A DNA stretch of 64,000 bases from Ruminiclostridium sp. (GTDB lineage: Bacteria > Bacillota > Clostridia > Oscillospirales > Oscillospiraceae): assembly GCA_017435425.1 (NCBI GenBank), contig JAFSFC010000014.1, forward strand, positions 53,643-117,642, given 5' to 3'. The translations under genes were made by a program, and so were the position numbers. Below the pieces are notes generated by a model that ran no database searches, was not told the DNA's origin, and worked only from the letters and a program-made list of their open reading frames with translations. Of the stretch, positions 32,619 through 40,581 are shown piece by piece (position 1 is the stretch's first letter; each line of letters opens with the position of its first letter).

Positions 32619-33365
32619 ATGCAAATCATCATTTCACCAGCCAAGAAAATGCGAATGGATACCGACAGCTTTGCCTGGAGAGATCTGCCTGCTTTTCTGC
32701 ATAGGACGGAGGCTCTGTTTTCCAGGCTGAAAGAGCTTTCTTATGAGGAATTGAAATCCCTTTGGAAGTGCAACGATAAGATCGCCGCCCAGAATGCAGA
32801 GAGAATAAACACACTGGATCTGCATACGTCACTTACCCCTGCTGTTATGGCTTACGAGGGGATCCAGTATCAGTACATGGCTCCTGGGGTGTTTGATGAA
32901 GACGCCCTTGAATATGTACAGGACCATCTGCGCATCCTGTCCGGCTTTTATGGCCTCCTTCGGCCCTTCGATGGTGTGATCCCCTATCGATTGGAAATGC
33001 AGGCCAAGCTGTCTGTAGACGGATATAAAGATCTCTACACCTATTGGGGTGATACCCTGGCCAAAGCTCTTTGGGCGGAAAGCGATGTGGTTGTGAACCT
33101 GGCCTCCAAGGAATACAGTCAGTGCATTTCAAAATATGTTCCCGAGGGAAAACGCTTTCTGACATGCACCTTTGGCCAGCGGAAGGGGGATAAGATCATC
33201 GAGAAGGGAACCATGTGCAAAATGGCCCGTGGAGAGATGGTCCGATATCTGGCAGAGACACAGGCAGACGATCCGGAGCAGCTGAAAGCCTTTGACCGGA
33301 TGGGCTATCATTTTTCTTCGGTTGATTCCACGCAAACCAATTATGTCTTTATCAAGGAGGATTGA
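32619..33365 (+). CDS. yaaA: Peroxide stress protein YaaA (DUF328)
   Basis: A 248-residue YaaA/UPF0246 protein. The opening IIISPAKKMRMD, GIQYQYMAPGVFDEDALEY and LSGFYGLLRPFDGVIPYRLEM are the family signatures. In E. coli, YaaA lowers free intracellular iron during peroxide stress and binds DNA; the same is inferred here. RBS AAGGAG is present 6 bases ahead. The neighbour three bases downstream is a peroxiredoxin, supporting an oxidative-stress operon. Confidence 0.93.
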   Translation: MQIIISPAKKMRMDTDSFAWRDLPAFLHRTEALFSRLKELSYEELKSLWKCNDKIAAQNAERINTLDLHTSLTPAVMAYEGIQYQYMAPGVFDEDALEYVQDHLRILSGFYGLLRPFDGVIPYRLEMQAKLSVDGYKDLYTYWGDTLAKALWAESDVVVNLASKEYSQCISKYVPEGKRFLTCTFGQRKGDKIIEKGTMCKMARGEMVRYLAETQADDPEQLKAFDRMGYHFSSVDSTQTNYVFIKED

Positions 33366-33368
33366 ACC

Positions 33369-33836
33369 ATGCTGGAAGTTGGACAAAAAGCCCCCGATTT
33401 TACCCTGCCGAATCAGAATGGCGAAATGGTAAAGCTCTCTGATTTCTTGGGGAAAAAGGTGGTCCTGTATTTCTATTCCAAGGACAATACCTCGGGCTGC
33501 ACCAAGCAGGCCTGCGCCTTTGGCCTGACCTATCATCGGTTTAAGGCACTGGGCGTGGAGGTCATTGGCATCAGCAAGGACTCTGCGGCATCCCATGAGA
33601 AGTTTGCCGCCAAGCACAGCCTTCCCTTCCTGCTACTCTCAGATGAAGATCGTCAGGTCCACCAGGACTATGATGTCCTGAAGGAGAAGAAGTCTGCCGG
33701 AAAGGTGACCTTGGGCACCCTGCGCACCACCTATATCATCGATGAACAGGGTGTCATCGAAAAAGTGATGCCCAAGGTCAAGCCGGATACCAATGCGGAA
33801 GAGGTCTTGGCCTATCTTCAGCACATAACCAGATAA
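33369..33836 (+). CDS. bcp: Thiol peroxidase, Bcp/PrxQ type
   Basis: A 155-residue peroxiredoxin that reduces peroxides with thioredoxin. The peroxidatic Cys is in NTSGCTKQAC (Cys 45), with the resolving Cys five residues later (50), the normal Bcp arrangement. The usual Pro before the Thr-Pro-Gly-Cys is Ser here. AAKHSLPFLLLSDEDRQV and the thioredoxin-fold end are normal. It follows yaaA by three bases, so peroxide defence is the shared role. Confidence 0.92.
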   Translation: MLEVGQKAPDFTLPNQNGEMVKLSDFLGKKVVLYFYSKDNTSGCTKQACAFGLTYHRFKALGVEVIGISKDSAASHEKFAAKHSLPFLLLSDEDRQVHQDYDVLKEKKSAGKVTLGTLRTTYIIDEQGVIEKVMPKVKPDTNAEEVLAYLQHITR

Positions 33837-33859
33837 AAATATCAAGGAGGAATCGAACG

Positions 33860-34846
33860 ATGCTTGATCGAGCTTACGGCGCCCTTGTGGGCGGTGCCAT
33901 CGGAGATGCCATGGGCATGCCGGCGTCCTTTCTGACCCGCCGTCAAATCACCAACACCTATGGCTACATTCTGGATTTCCTGGAACCGGAGAAGTCTGTG
34001 CAGTCTTACCACGGCGACCTGAAGGCCGCAGAAGTGACCGACGACACCATGGAGAGTGTTATTGTGGCCCAGGTGCTGATTGAGCACGGCAGATTCTCTG
34101 AGGAGGCCTTCAATCAGGCCATGAAGCAGTGGGCCATGGAACAGAACATGCTGGAGAGCACGGTCATCGGCCCTTCCACCAGACGGTATCTCACTGCTCT
34201 CATTGAGGGAAGAGATCCTAAACTCACTGCCGGTCAGGGCATGACCAACGGAAGCGCCATGCGGGCCGCCCCCATCGGCATCCGCTACTATGACGACCTG
34301 ACCAAGTGCATTGAAGCGGCAGCAGCCTCTTCTCTGCCCAGTCATGGCAGCAGACCTGCCGTGGCCGCAGCCTGCGCAGTAGCTGCCGGTGTTTCCATGG
34401 GTGTGCACGGCGGGTATTCCTCCCTGGACGTTCTCCGGGCGGCGGCGGATGCGGCGGCCTATGGCGAGAAAGTCGGCCAGGACATTGCGGCCCCCTCTTT
34501 GGCCCGGCGTTTGCGGATGGTTGAGCGCATTGTGGATGAACTCTCTGAGGAGAGTCTCCCCACCATCCTGGACGAGTTGGTGGGCATCTTCGGTGCCAGC
34601 ATGATGTCCTATGAATCCGTGGCCCTTTCCTATGGAGCCTTTTATGCCGCCAACGGCAATGGCATGGACGGCGTACTGGCGGCCATCAACGCCGGTGACG
34701 ATGCCGACACCAATGGCTCCATTTGCGGCAATCTCTGCGGTGCTTTCAGCGGTGCCCAGTCCTTCCCGGCGATCTGGCGCAGCCGTGTGGAAAAGACCAG
34801 CGGTCTGGACCTGCGAAAGACGGCAGAACTGCTGCTGAAGCGGTGA
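33860..34846 (+). CDS. ADP-ribosylglycohydrolase-family protein
   Basis: A 328-residue all-helical hydrolase of the DraG/ARH group. The metal-site motifs are GGAIGDAMG (11–19), TDDTM (about 63–67) and GDDADTNG near 287, all with conserved Asp; MTNGSAMRAAPIG is the substrate loop. It removes ADP-ribose from proteins or small molecules, or hydrolyses related nucleosides; in some clusters these enzymes act with PfkB kinases, absent here. RBS AAGGAGG eight bases ahead of the ATG. Confidence 0.92.
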   Translation: MLDRAYGALVGGAIGDAMGMPASFLTRRQITNTYGYILDFLEPEKSVQSYHGDLKAAEVTDDTMESVIVAQVLIEHGRFSEEAFNQAMKQWAMEQNMLESTVIGPSTRRYLTALIEGRDPKLTAGQGMTNGSAMRAAPIGIRYYDDLTKCIEAAAASSLPSHGSRPAVAAACAVAAGVSMGVHGGYSSLDVLRAAADAAAYGEKVGQDIAAPSLARRLRMVERIVDELSEESLPTILDELVGIFGASMMSYESVALSYGAFYAANGNGMDGVLAAINAGDDADTNGSICGNLCGAFSGAQSFPAIWRSRVEKTSGLDLRKTAELLLKR

Positions 34847-34863
34847 TCTTAACAGGATAGAAA

Positions 34864-34905
34864 CAGGCCCTGCGGCAGTCTAGCAGCCGCAGGGCCTGCA
34901 TTCTT
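34864..34905 (+). terminator. Hairpin terminator, sequence shared with 38086–38123
   Basis: 13-bp perfect stem (34864–34876 with 34886–34898, CAGGCCCTGCGGC). The same 13-base arm, apart from the last base pair, recurs after the P1B-ATPase gene. The T-run here is poor (CATTCTT). Confidence 0.65.
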
Positions 34906-34957
34906 ACATAAGGGTAAATTGCTCATCTCCGGAATCATCGCACATAATGGAAAGGGG

Positions 34958-34984
34958 AAGGGACCATCGTCCCTTTCTTTTTTT
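34958..34984 (+). terminator. Second terminator, upstream of the AraC leader
   Basis: AAGGGAC (34958–34964) pairs with GTCCCTT (34969–34975) round a CATC loop, followed by TCTTTTTTT. It insulates the metal-ATPase cassette from the upstream genes. Confidence 0.85.
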
Positions 34985-34985
34985 G

Positions 34986-35014
34986 TTGACAAGAAAGGTG
35001 ATTTTTGATACAAT
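34986..35014 (+). promoter_or_regulatory. Promoter of the AraC/P1B-ATPase cassette
   Basis: TTGACA (34986–34991), 17-bp spacer, TACAAT (35009–35014). Transcript would start near 35021, just inside the first inverted-repeat arm. Confidence 0.8.
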
Positions 35015-35087
35015 TAGTTAGCAATAGATAACTAGCTGCGGATGCCGCAGTTTTTTTGTCCTAATAGGTTAGTTGTTGCTAACTAAT
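35013..35087 (+). promoter_or_regulatory. Leader with long-range inverted repeat around a terminator
   Basis: ATTAGTTAGCAA (35013–35024) and its exact complement TTGCTAACTAAT (35076–35087) enclose a terminator hairpin. Each arm is also part of a local dyad: TTAGTTA-8-TAACTAG (35014–35035) and GTTAG-6-CTAAC (35068–35083). The TTAG/CTAA pattern resembles DtxR-type metal-repressor half-sites, so this could be operator DNA, an RNA switch, or both. Confidence 0.55.
35036..35057 (+). terminator. Leader terminator (attenuator) before the AraC gene
   Basis: CTGCGG (35036–35041), loop ATG, CCGCAG (35045–35050) then seven T. It stands about 15 bases after the expected start of transcription and before any gene, so it must be bypassed for expression. 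Confidence 0.75.
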
Positions 35088-35123
35088 ATTGAGAAAGGAG
35101 AGGGGGAACCCTCTGTTTCTGTT

Positions 35124-35468
35124 ATGAGTGCATCATCCTTAGCTGAAGCTGTTCAGCAGTATCTGTTGGAACATGTTGACCGGCGTGTCACCATCGCAGA
35201 GTTGGCCGAGCGGTTTCAAGTGTCTCAGACCCAATTGAAGGTCTCTTTTCGGAAGTTCTATGGGCTGTCTGTATATGCCTACGCTCGCCGAGCGAAAATG
35301 GAGGCCGCAGCACAGCTCCTTCTGGACGGTAAGATCAGTGTTTTGGAAGTTGCTGGGATGGTGGGCTATGAGAACGCAAGTAAATTTGCCCATGCTTTTG
35401 GGGATGTTATGGGAATGACTCCAACGCAGTTCCGAAAAAAGAATCAAGACAATGCCAGGCAGGGATAG
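35124..35468 (+). CDS. Stand-alone AraC-type DNA-binding protein
   Basis: A 114-residue protein made of little more than the double helix-turn-helix of AraC regulators (VTIAELAERFQVSQTQLKVS and ISVLEVAGMVGYENASKFAH, ending in MGMTPTQFRKK). No ligand-binding domain is present. The ATG at 35124 is far from the purine-rich AAAGGAG (35094–35100), but a 6-bp hairpin (35099–35104 with 35109–35114) would fold out the excess and leave nine bases. It precedes a metal ATPase cassette and probably controls it. The start is therefore not certain; a TTG at 35073 is the alternative. Confidence 0.75.
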   Translation: MSASSLAEAVQQYLLEHVDRRVTIAELAERFQVSQTQLKVSFRKFYGLSVYAYARRAKMEAAAQLLLDGKISVLEVAGMVGYENASKFAHAFGDVMGMTPTQFRKKNQDNARQG

Positions 35469-35517
35469 AAATGTCCTTGCCTCTGTCTTTTTGGAGCAGA
35501 ATGGGAATGTTGACTAT

Positions 35518-35540
35518 GTTATAATTACATAACAAGTAAT
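35518..35540 (+). promoter_or_regulatory. Extended -10 promoter with overlapping dyads
   Basis: TGT-TATAAT (35517–35525) is an extended -10. Two dyads overlap it: GTTAT-6-ATAAC (35518–35533) and ATTAC-7-GTAAT (35524–35540). They are good places for the AraC-type protein or a metal sensor to act on the 26-residue peptide, DUF6110 and ATPase genes. Confidence 0.5.
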
Positions 35541-35555
35541 ATGGAGTTGATCGTA

Positions 35556-35636
35556 ATGAAGAAACATAAGTTATATGCATGGTTGACCGTAGCATTCTTC
35601 CTGCTCACGATCATTACCGGGTACGAGAGAAAATAA
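35556..35636 (+). CDS. 26-residue single-helix membrane peptide
   Basis: A tiny frame, MKKHKLYAWLTVAFFLLTII then TGYERK, with GGAG nine bases ahead and a basic start and end flanking one hydrophobic helix (about 8–21). It lies 12 bases before the DUF6110 gene and behind its own promoter. I recall similar peptides in the same place in other Clostridia, next to metal ATPases, but cannot check. Likely a subunit or regulator of the ATPase in the membrane. Confidence 0.6.
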   Translation: MKKHKLYAWLTVAFFLLTIITGYERK

Positions 35637-35648
35637 GGAGGAGTCATC

Positions 35649-35930
35649 ATGAACATTAAGTGGGATAAGGTCGCACTGTTTGCAGGCGGCCTGGTTGTTG
35701 GTACTGCTGGCCTGAAGGTCCTCATCAGCAAGGAAGCCGTGAAGGCATACACCCATACCACCGCTGCCGTTCTGCGGGTCAGAGAGTGCGTGATGGGTAC
35801 TGTGTCCATGGTCAAGGAAACTGCCGAAGACATTCTGGCAGATGCAAAACAGATCAATGAAGCGCGCGCTGTGGAAGAAGAGGAGATCATCCTGGATATG
35901 TCTGCAGAGGACGCAGCAGAAGCTGAATAA
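35649..35930 (+). CDS. DUF6110 small membrane-associated protein
   Basis: A 93-residue protein with one N-terminal hydrophobic helix (about 8–26, VALFAGGLVVGTAGLKVLI), an amphipathic middle and an acidic C-terminus (EEEEIILDMSAEDAAEAE). The DUF6110 family is known mainly as the neighbour of heavy-metal P-type ATPases, as here (70 bases upstream). An acidic tail could bind metal; function is unknown. RBS AAGGAGGAG is strong. Confidence 0.75.
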   Translation: MNIKWDKVALFAGGLVVGTAGLKVLISKEAVKAYTHTTAAVLRVRECVMGTVSMVKETAEDILADAKQINEARAVEEEEIILDMSAEDAAEAE

Positions 35931-35940
35931 GCAAAGGAAC

Positions 35941-35975
35941 GGAGAGGCGTTTGGTTTCCATAGCCTCTCCTTTTT
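35941..35975 (+). terminator. Terminator-like hairpin inside the cassette
   Basis: GGAGAGGC (35941–35948) pairs with GCCTCTCC (35963–35970), followed by TTTTT. Placed between DUF6110 and the ATPase gene, it would lower ATPase transcription relative to the small proteins. Confidence 0.75.
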
Positions 35976-35999
35976 CATATCGGAAGATGGAGGTGCTGT

Positions 36000-38072
36000 A
36001 TGAAATGTAGAATTCTCCATGCGTCCAAAGGACGTCTCCGTGTTCACCTGGAGCAGAAAAGGATGACTTTGGCCCAGGCGGATATGGTGGAGTACTATCT
36101 GAAGCAGGTTTCAAGTGTTTCTGACGTAAAGGTCTATGACAGGACCTGCGATGTGGTGATCTATTTCGAAGGGGACAGACAGCCGGTGGTGGAAGCCTTG
36201 TCTGTGTTTTCTTATGATAAGGCTGCCAACCTGGTGCCGGAACACACGGGGCGGGCTCTGAACCGGGAATATGAAGACAAGCTGGCCAATGCTGTCATGA
36301 TGCGCATGGTGCGGAAGGCTCTTGTTCCTGCACCCATTCGGCATGTAATATCTGTGGTGAAAGCCATTGACCATGTCCGAAAAGGAGCAACTTGCCTGCT
36401 GCATGGAAAAATTGAAGTTTCCGTTCTGGATGCTACGGCTATCACGGTCTCTTTGCTGCGCCAGGACTTTAACACGGCTTCGTCCATTATGTTCATGCTG
36501 AAAATCGGCGAAATTCTGGAGGAGTGGACCCACAAGAAGTCTGTGGACGACTTGGCCAGAGCCATGTCTTTGAACATCGATACCGTTTGGCTGAAGGTTG
36601 GGGATCAGGAGGTCAACGTACCCATCGAAAATGTTAAGGTGGGAGACCATGTAGTGGTTCGTACCGGCAGCATGATCCCTCTGGATGGCAAGGTTGCCGA
36701 GGGTGATGTCATGGTGAACCAGGCATCCATTACGGGGGAATCCCTCCCGGTTCACAAGCCGGTGGGCAGCTATGTCTATGCCGGTACGGTTGTGGAAGAG
36801 GGCGAGTGCACGATCTGTGTCAGCAAGGTGTCCGGCAGTGGTCAGTATGACCGGATCGTCCGCATGATCGAGGAATCGGAAAAGCTCAAGTCCACTGCAG
36901 AGGGCAAAGCGGCCCATCTGGCGGATAAACTGGTGCCCTACAGTTTGGGTGCCACCGCTCTGACCTACCTGCTCACCCGGAATGTGACACGAGCGCTTTC
37001 AATCCTGATGGTGGACTTTTCCTGTGCCCTGAAACTGGCCATTCCGATTTCTGTCCTATCTGCGATGCGCGAGGGGCGAAATCACAAGATCGCCGTCAAA
37101 GGCGGCCGCTTCCTGGAAGCTGTGGCGGAGGCGGACACCATTGTGTTTGATAAGACCGGTACCCTGACCTATGCATGTCCTACCGTGGCACAGGTGATTC
37201 CCTTTGGGGGGCAGGATGCCCGGGAAATGCTCAGGCTGGCAGCCTGTCTGGAGGAGCATTATCCTCACTCCATTGCCAATGCTGTGGTGGCAGAGGCTAA
37301 AGCCCAGGATCTGCAGCATGAGGAGCGGCATTCCAAGGTAGAATATGTGGTGGCCCATGGCATTTCCAGCATCGTGGACGGGCAGAAAGCCATCATTGGC
37401 AGCTATCATTTCGTCTTCCAGGATGAGGGCTGCGTAGTACCCGAGGGTGATGAAGGGCTGTTTGAGTCCATTCCCACCCAGTATTCCCCTCTGTATCTGG
37501 CCATTGCAGGCGTTCTGGCGGCTGTTATCTGTATAGAGGATCCTCTGCGTCAGGAGGCAGCAGAAGTGGTTCAGGCTCTGCATGGGTTGGGACTGCATCG
37601 AGTTGTGATGATGACGGGAGACAATCAAAAAACAGCCCATGCTGTGGCTGCTGCAGTGGGTGTAGACGAATACTATGCAGAGGTCCTTCCGGAGGATAAG
37701 GCTAACTTTATCCGTCGGGAACACGAGGAAGGGCGAAAGGTCATCATGATCGGTGATGGAGTCAATGATTCCCCTGCTTTGTCCGAGGCGGATGCTGGTA
37801 TCTCCATTGCCACCGGTGCGGCCATTGCTCAGGAAGTGGCAGACATCACCCTGGCGGCAGATGACCTGTATTCTCTGATCACGCTGCGGAAGCTTGCGGT
37901 TGGTCTTATGGGGCGGATTCAGCGGGACTATCGTTTTATTATGTCCTTTAATGCTGGGTTGATCGCTCTGGGTGTAGCGGGGATCCTGCCTCCGGCCACT
38001 TCGGCACTCCTTCACAATGCATCTACGCTGGCAATCAGTTTGCAAAGCATGACAAATCTGCTGCAAGAATGA
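36000..38072 (+). CDS. P1B-type heavy-metal ATPase with SCALK membrane motif
   Basis: A 690-residue ATP-driven metal exporter. Catalytic marks: TGES (245–248), DKTGTLT (phosphorylated Asp 384), MTGDN and GDGVNDSPAL (from 585). The metal-site helix has SCALK (341–345) where Cu and Zn pumps have CPC, and the last helix has HNASTLAISLQSM. The N-terminal domain (about 1–75) is HMA-like but lacks the CxxC. The HP loop reads EEHYPHSIANA. These variants point to a P1B subgroup with a metal other than classical Cu(I) or Zn; Mn or Fe is possible. RBS GGAGG six bases ahead. Confidence 0.9.
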   Translation: MKCRILHASKGRLRVHLEQKRMTLAQADMVEYYLKQVSSVSDVKVYDRTCDVVIYFEGDRQPVVEALSVFSYDKAANLVPEHTGRALNREYEDKLANAVMMRMVRKALVPAPIRHVISVVKAIDHVRKGATCLLHGKIEVSVLDATAITVSLLRQDFNTASSIMFMLKIGEILEEWTHKKSVDDLARAMSLNIDTVWLKVGDQEVNVPIENVKVGDHVVVRTGSMIPLDGKVAEGDVMVNQASITGESLPVHKPVGSYVYAGTVVEEGECTICVSKVSGSGQYDRIVRMIEESEKLKSTAEGKAAHLADKLVPYSLGATALTYLLTRNVTRALSILMVDFSCALKLAIPISVLSAMREGRNHKIAVKGGRFLEAVAEADTIVFDKTGTLTYACPTVAQVIPFGGQDAREMLRLAACLEEHYPHSIANAVVAEAKAQDLQHEERHSKVEYVVAHGISSIVDGQKAIIGSYHFVFQDEGCVVPEGDEGLFESIPTQYSPLYLAIAGVLAAVICIEDPLRQEAAEVVQALHGLGLHRVVMMTGDNQKTAHAVAAAVGVDEYYAEVLPEDKANFIRREHEEGRKVIMIGDGVNDSPALSEADAGISIATGAAIAQEVADITLAADDLYSLITLRKLAVGLMGRIQRDYRFIMSFNAGLIALGVAGILPPATSALLHNASTLAISLQSMTNLLQE

Positions 38073-38085
38073 GTTACACCACATA

Positions 38086-38123
38086 AAAACAGGCCCTGCG
38101 GATTCTGCCGCAGGGCCTGTTTT
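38086..38123 (+). terminator. Bidirectional intrinsic terminator
   Basis: A 16-bp perfect stem (38086–38101 with 38108–38123; core CAGGCCCTGCGG) flanked by A and T runs ends the ATPase gene and the convergent cardiolipin synthase gene. The stem repeats the one at 34864. Confidence 0.9.
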
Positions 38124-38130
38124 ATGATAC

Positions 38131-39717
38131 TTACATGAGGGGAGCAATGGCTTTCATCACGATACCGGTAAGCTTTCTGGTAATAGGCTCCTTGTGGAGA
38201 CTCTCACGGGTGACCGGTTTACATTTGGAAAGGGTCTTTTGGAAGTCTTCCTCAATGACGGGGATACAATCACTCTTGTAAAGATAAGCCGCACACTCAA
38301 AGTGGTGATACAGACTCCGGTAGTCCATGTTGATGGTACCAACCACCGCCTTGCAGTCATCGCTGACAAAGACTTTTGCGTGGACGAAGCCGGGGGTATA
38401 CTCATAAATTTTCACACCGGAGGCCATCAGGGAGGCATAGTGTGTTTTTGCCAGGGCATAAGGAATCTTCTTATCCGGAATACCCGGCAGAATAAGGGAG
38501 ACGTCCACCCCTCGCTCGGCAGCATACTTCAATGCAGTCTCCAGTTCGCCGTCCAGAATGAGATAAGGGGACATAATGTGGACATAGGACTGGGCCCGGT
38601 TCAGAATATCCATATAGACTCGCTCACCGACCTTGTCATCGTCCAAGGGGCAGTCGGCATAGGGGATCACATAGCCATTGGCTTCGTGCATTGGGTAGGT
38701 GTGGACGGATAAATACTTAGCGTATACCGGCCGTTTCTCATAGCTGTTCCAAAGCTGGAGGAACATCAGGGTAAAACTCTTCGCGGCATCCCCCTGAAGC
38801 ATGATGGCTGTGTCCTTCCAGTGGCCATACTTTACAGTATAGTTGATGTATTCGTCCGCCATATTGATGCCGCCAGTGAAAGCGGTATGGCCATCGATCA
38901 CTAAAATCTTTCGGTGGTCCCGATAATTATAATGGGTAGACAGGAAGGGACGAGCGGGAGAGAAGACCTTGCACTGAATACCAAGATCTCTCAGCAGTTT
39001 GGGATAGCTATGGGGCAGGGTTGAAAACTCACAGCTGCCATCGTACATGACCCGGACTTCCACACCTTCTTTTGCCTTGCGGGCCAGAATGTCCAGCACA
39101 CTGCCCCACATAAGGCCTTCATCAATGATGAAGTACTCCAGGAAAATAAATTTTTCAGCCCGCTCTAACTGACCTAATAGTTCCAGCAGCATATCTGCGC
39201 CAAGGGGAAAATAGGTGACATGGGTATTCTTAAATACGGGATGACATCCGCTTCGGCTGAGGTATTGGGTCAAGGCGGCCGTCTCCGGGCTTTCATTCAT
39301 GAGTTCATCCATGATCTCCTGGTCCTGGGGAATGGAGTTGCGGGTGCTGTCGATGGTCCGGGCAACTGCTCGTTTCAGGGTGCGGTGACCGACATCCATC
39401 TGCGTGTAGATCAGCAGAAGGGCTCCAAAAACCGGAATGACTGTGATAATAATTAGCCAAGTGATTTTGGCAGATGGGTCGATGGCGTTGTTAAGCAGAT
39501 AGAACACGGCAATAATAGAAATCGCGATCATTGCGGTGTAGAGCTGAGGGGCATACTCGCTGAAGCGCTGAAACACCACCACAAGCAAAGCAACTTGCAC
39601 CAAAAGCATCAGCACGATGATACCGGTTCTGCCAAACAGAGCTCGGAGAAGCCCCTTATGTCCTCGCTCCAGCAGGGTCAGTTCTGCAATACCGGTTTCA
39701 TTTGAGATTCGTTCCAT
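38131..39717 (-). CDS. cls: Cardiolipin synthase (phospholipase D family)
   Basis: A 528-residue membrane enzyme that joins two phosphatidylglycerols into cardiolipin. Two helices near the N-terminus (about 30–50 and 60–100) anchor it. The two HKD motifs are DHRKILVIDG, with HYNYRDHRK (about 260), and HAKVFVSDD (about 445), each with the Asn/Glu-rich continuation GGINMADEY and GTINMDYRS. The start is the ATG at 39717 after GGAGG. Stands alone between promoter-containing gap and terminator. Confidence 0.92.
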   Translation of the reverse strand: MERISNETGIAELTLLERGHKGLLRALFGRTGIIVLMLLVQVALLVVVFQRFSEYAPQLYTAMIAISIIAVFYLLNNAIDPSAKITWLIIITVIPVFGALLLIYTQMDVGHRTLKRAVARTIDSTRNSIPQDQEIMDELMNESPETAALTQYLSRSGCHPVFKNTHVTYFPLGADMLLELLGQLERAEKFIFLEYFIIDEGLMWGSVLDILARKAKEGVEVRVMYDGSCEFSTLPHSYPKLLRDLGIQCKVFSPARPFLSTHYNYRDHRKILVIDGHTAFTGGINMADEYINYTVKYGHWKDTAIMLQGDAAKSFTLMFLQLWNSYEKRPVYAKYLSVHTYPMHEANGYVIPYADCPLDDDKVGERVYMDILNRAQSYVHIMSPYLILDGELETALKYAAERGVDVSLILPGIPDKKIPYALAKTHYASLMASGVKIYEYTPGFVHAKVFVSDDCKAVVGTINMDYRSLYHHFECAAYLYKSDCIPVIEEDFQKTLSKCKPVTRESLHKEPITRKLTGIVMKAIAPLM

Positions 39718-39866
39718 AGGCAGGTCCTCCATACACCCGGGCGGGTATCTGTGTCCCATGATATCCGTCAACGCATTGTATAATCAGTTCATTGTGAGGG
39801 TAACATAAAACTTTTTTTGCCGCAACCCTTTTCCAAGAAAATGTTTTGCAGTTGTCCATATTTTGG

Positions 39867-39894
39867 TTGAATCTGTCACAGTTCAAGGTATAAT
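39867..39894 (+). promoter_or_regulatory. Promoter of the acetyltransferase gene
   Basis: TTGAAT (39867–39872), 16-bp spacer, TATAAT (39889–39894), about 34 bases before the ATG. The rest of the 39718–39927 gap holds no clear hairpin. Confidence 0.65.
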
Positions 39895-39927
39895 AAATGA
39901 GAAAGCCGAGGAAGGGAGGAACCAAGC

Positions 39928-40569
39928 ATGACAGGTTTCGGGCCTGATCCCAACAGCGTGTATCCAAACGAAAACATCAAGCAGGTATGTTTTATTAAGA
40001 ATGTGATCACACGTCCAAACATTGAAGTCGGGGACTACACCTATTATGATGATGTGGATGGTCCGGAGAGATTCCAGGAGCGTGTGACCCACCACTATGA
40101 CTTTATCGGCGACAAACTCATCATTGGAAAATTCTGTGCCATTGGCCGGGGTGTTGAGTTCATCATGAACGGAGCCAACCACCGCATGGGCAGTGTGACC
40201 ACCTATCCCTTCAACATCATGGGACACGGCTGGGAGCGGTTTGCACCGGACTTGAAGGAGCTGCCTCTGAAAGGGGATACTGTGGTGGGAAATGATGTCT
40301 GGTTTGGCCAGAATGTGACCGTCCTGCCGGGTGTCCACATTGGGGATGGGGCCATCATTGCTGCCAATTCTGTGGTGAGCCGGGATATCCCGCCCTATTG
40401 TGTGGCAGGAGGAAATCCATGTCGTGTTTTTCGTCCCCGGTTTGACCGGGAGATGACAGAATACTTGCTGAAACTCAAATGGTGGGATTGGCCGCCAGAT
40501 AAAATATTCCGCAATCTGGAAGTGCTGTGCAGCAGTGATCTGGAACGCATCAAAACCATCGCAGAATGA
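39928..40569 (+). CDS. Vat-like (CatB-related) O-acetyltransferase
   Basis: A 213-residue left-handed beta-helix acetyltransferase of the xenobiotic type. The order YPNENIKQVCFIKNVI, NIEVGDYTYYDD, LIIGKFCAIG, FIMNGANHRM (catalytic His 85), KGDTVVGNDVWFGQNVTVLP and GDGAIIAANSVV follows streptogramin A acetyltransferases (VatA, VatD) closely in my memory of those sequences. It transfers acetyl from acetyl-CoA to a hydroxyl; whether to streptogramin or another acceptor needs testing. Head of a run with def, an MmcQ/YjbR gene and coaBC (12-base gap). Tail is divergent (WWDWPPDKIFRNLE is still Vat-like). Confidence 0.88.
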   Translation: MTGFGPDPNSVYPNENIKQVCFIKNVITRPNIEVGDYTYYDDVDGPERFQERVTHHYDFIGDKLIIGKFCAIGRGVEFIMNGANHRMGSVTTYPFNIMGHGWERFAPDLKELPLKGDTVVGNDVWFGQNVTVLPGVHIGDGAIIAANSVVSRDIPPYCVAGGNPCRVFRPRFDREMTEYLLKLKWWDWPPDKIFRNLEVLCSSDLERIKTIAE

Positions 40570-40581
40570 GAGGTAACACCT

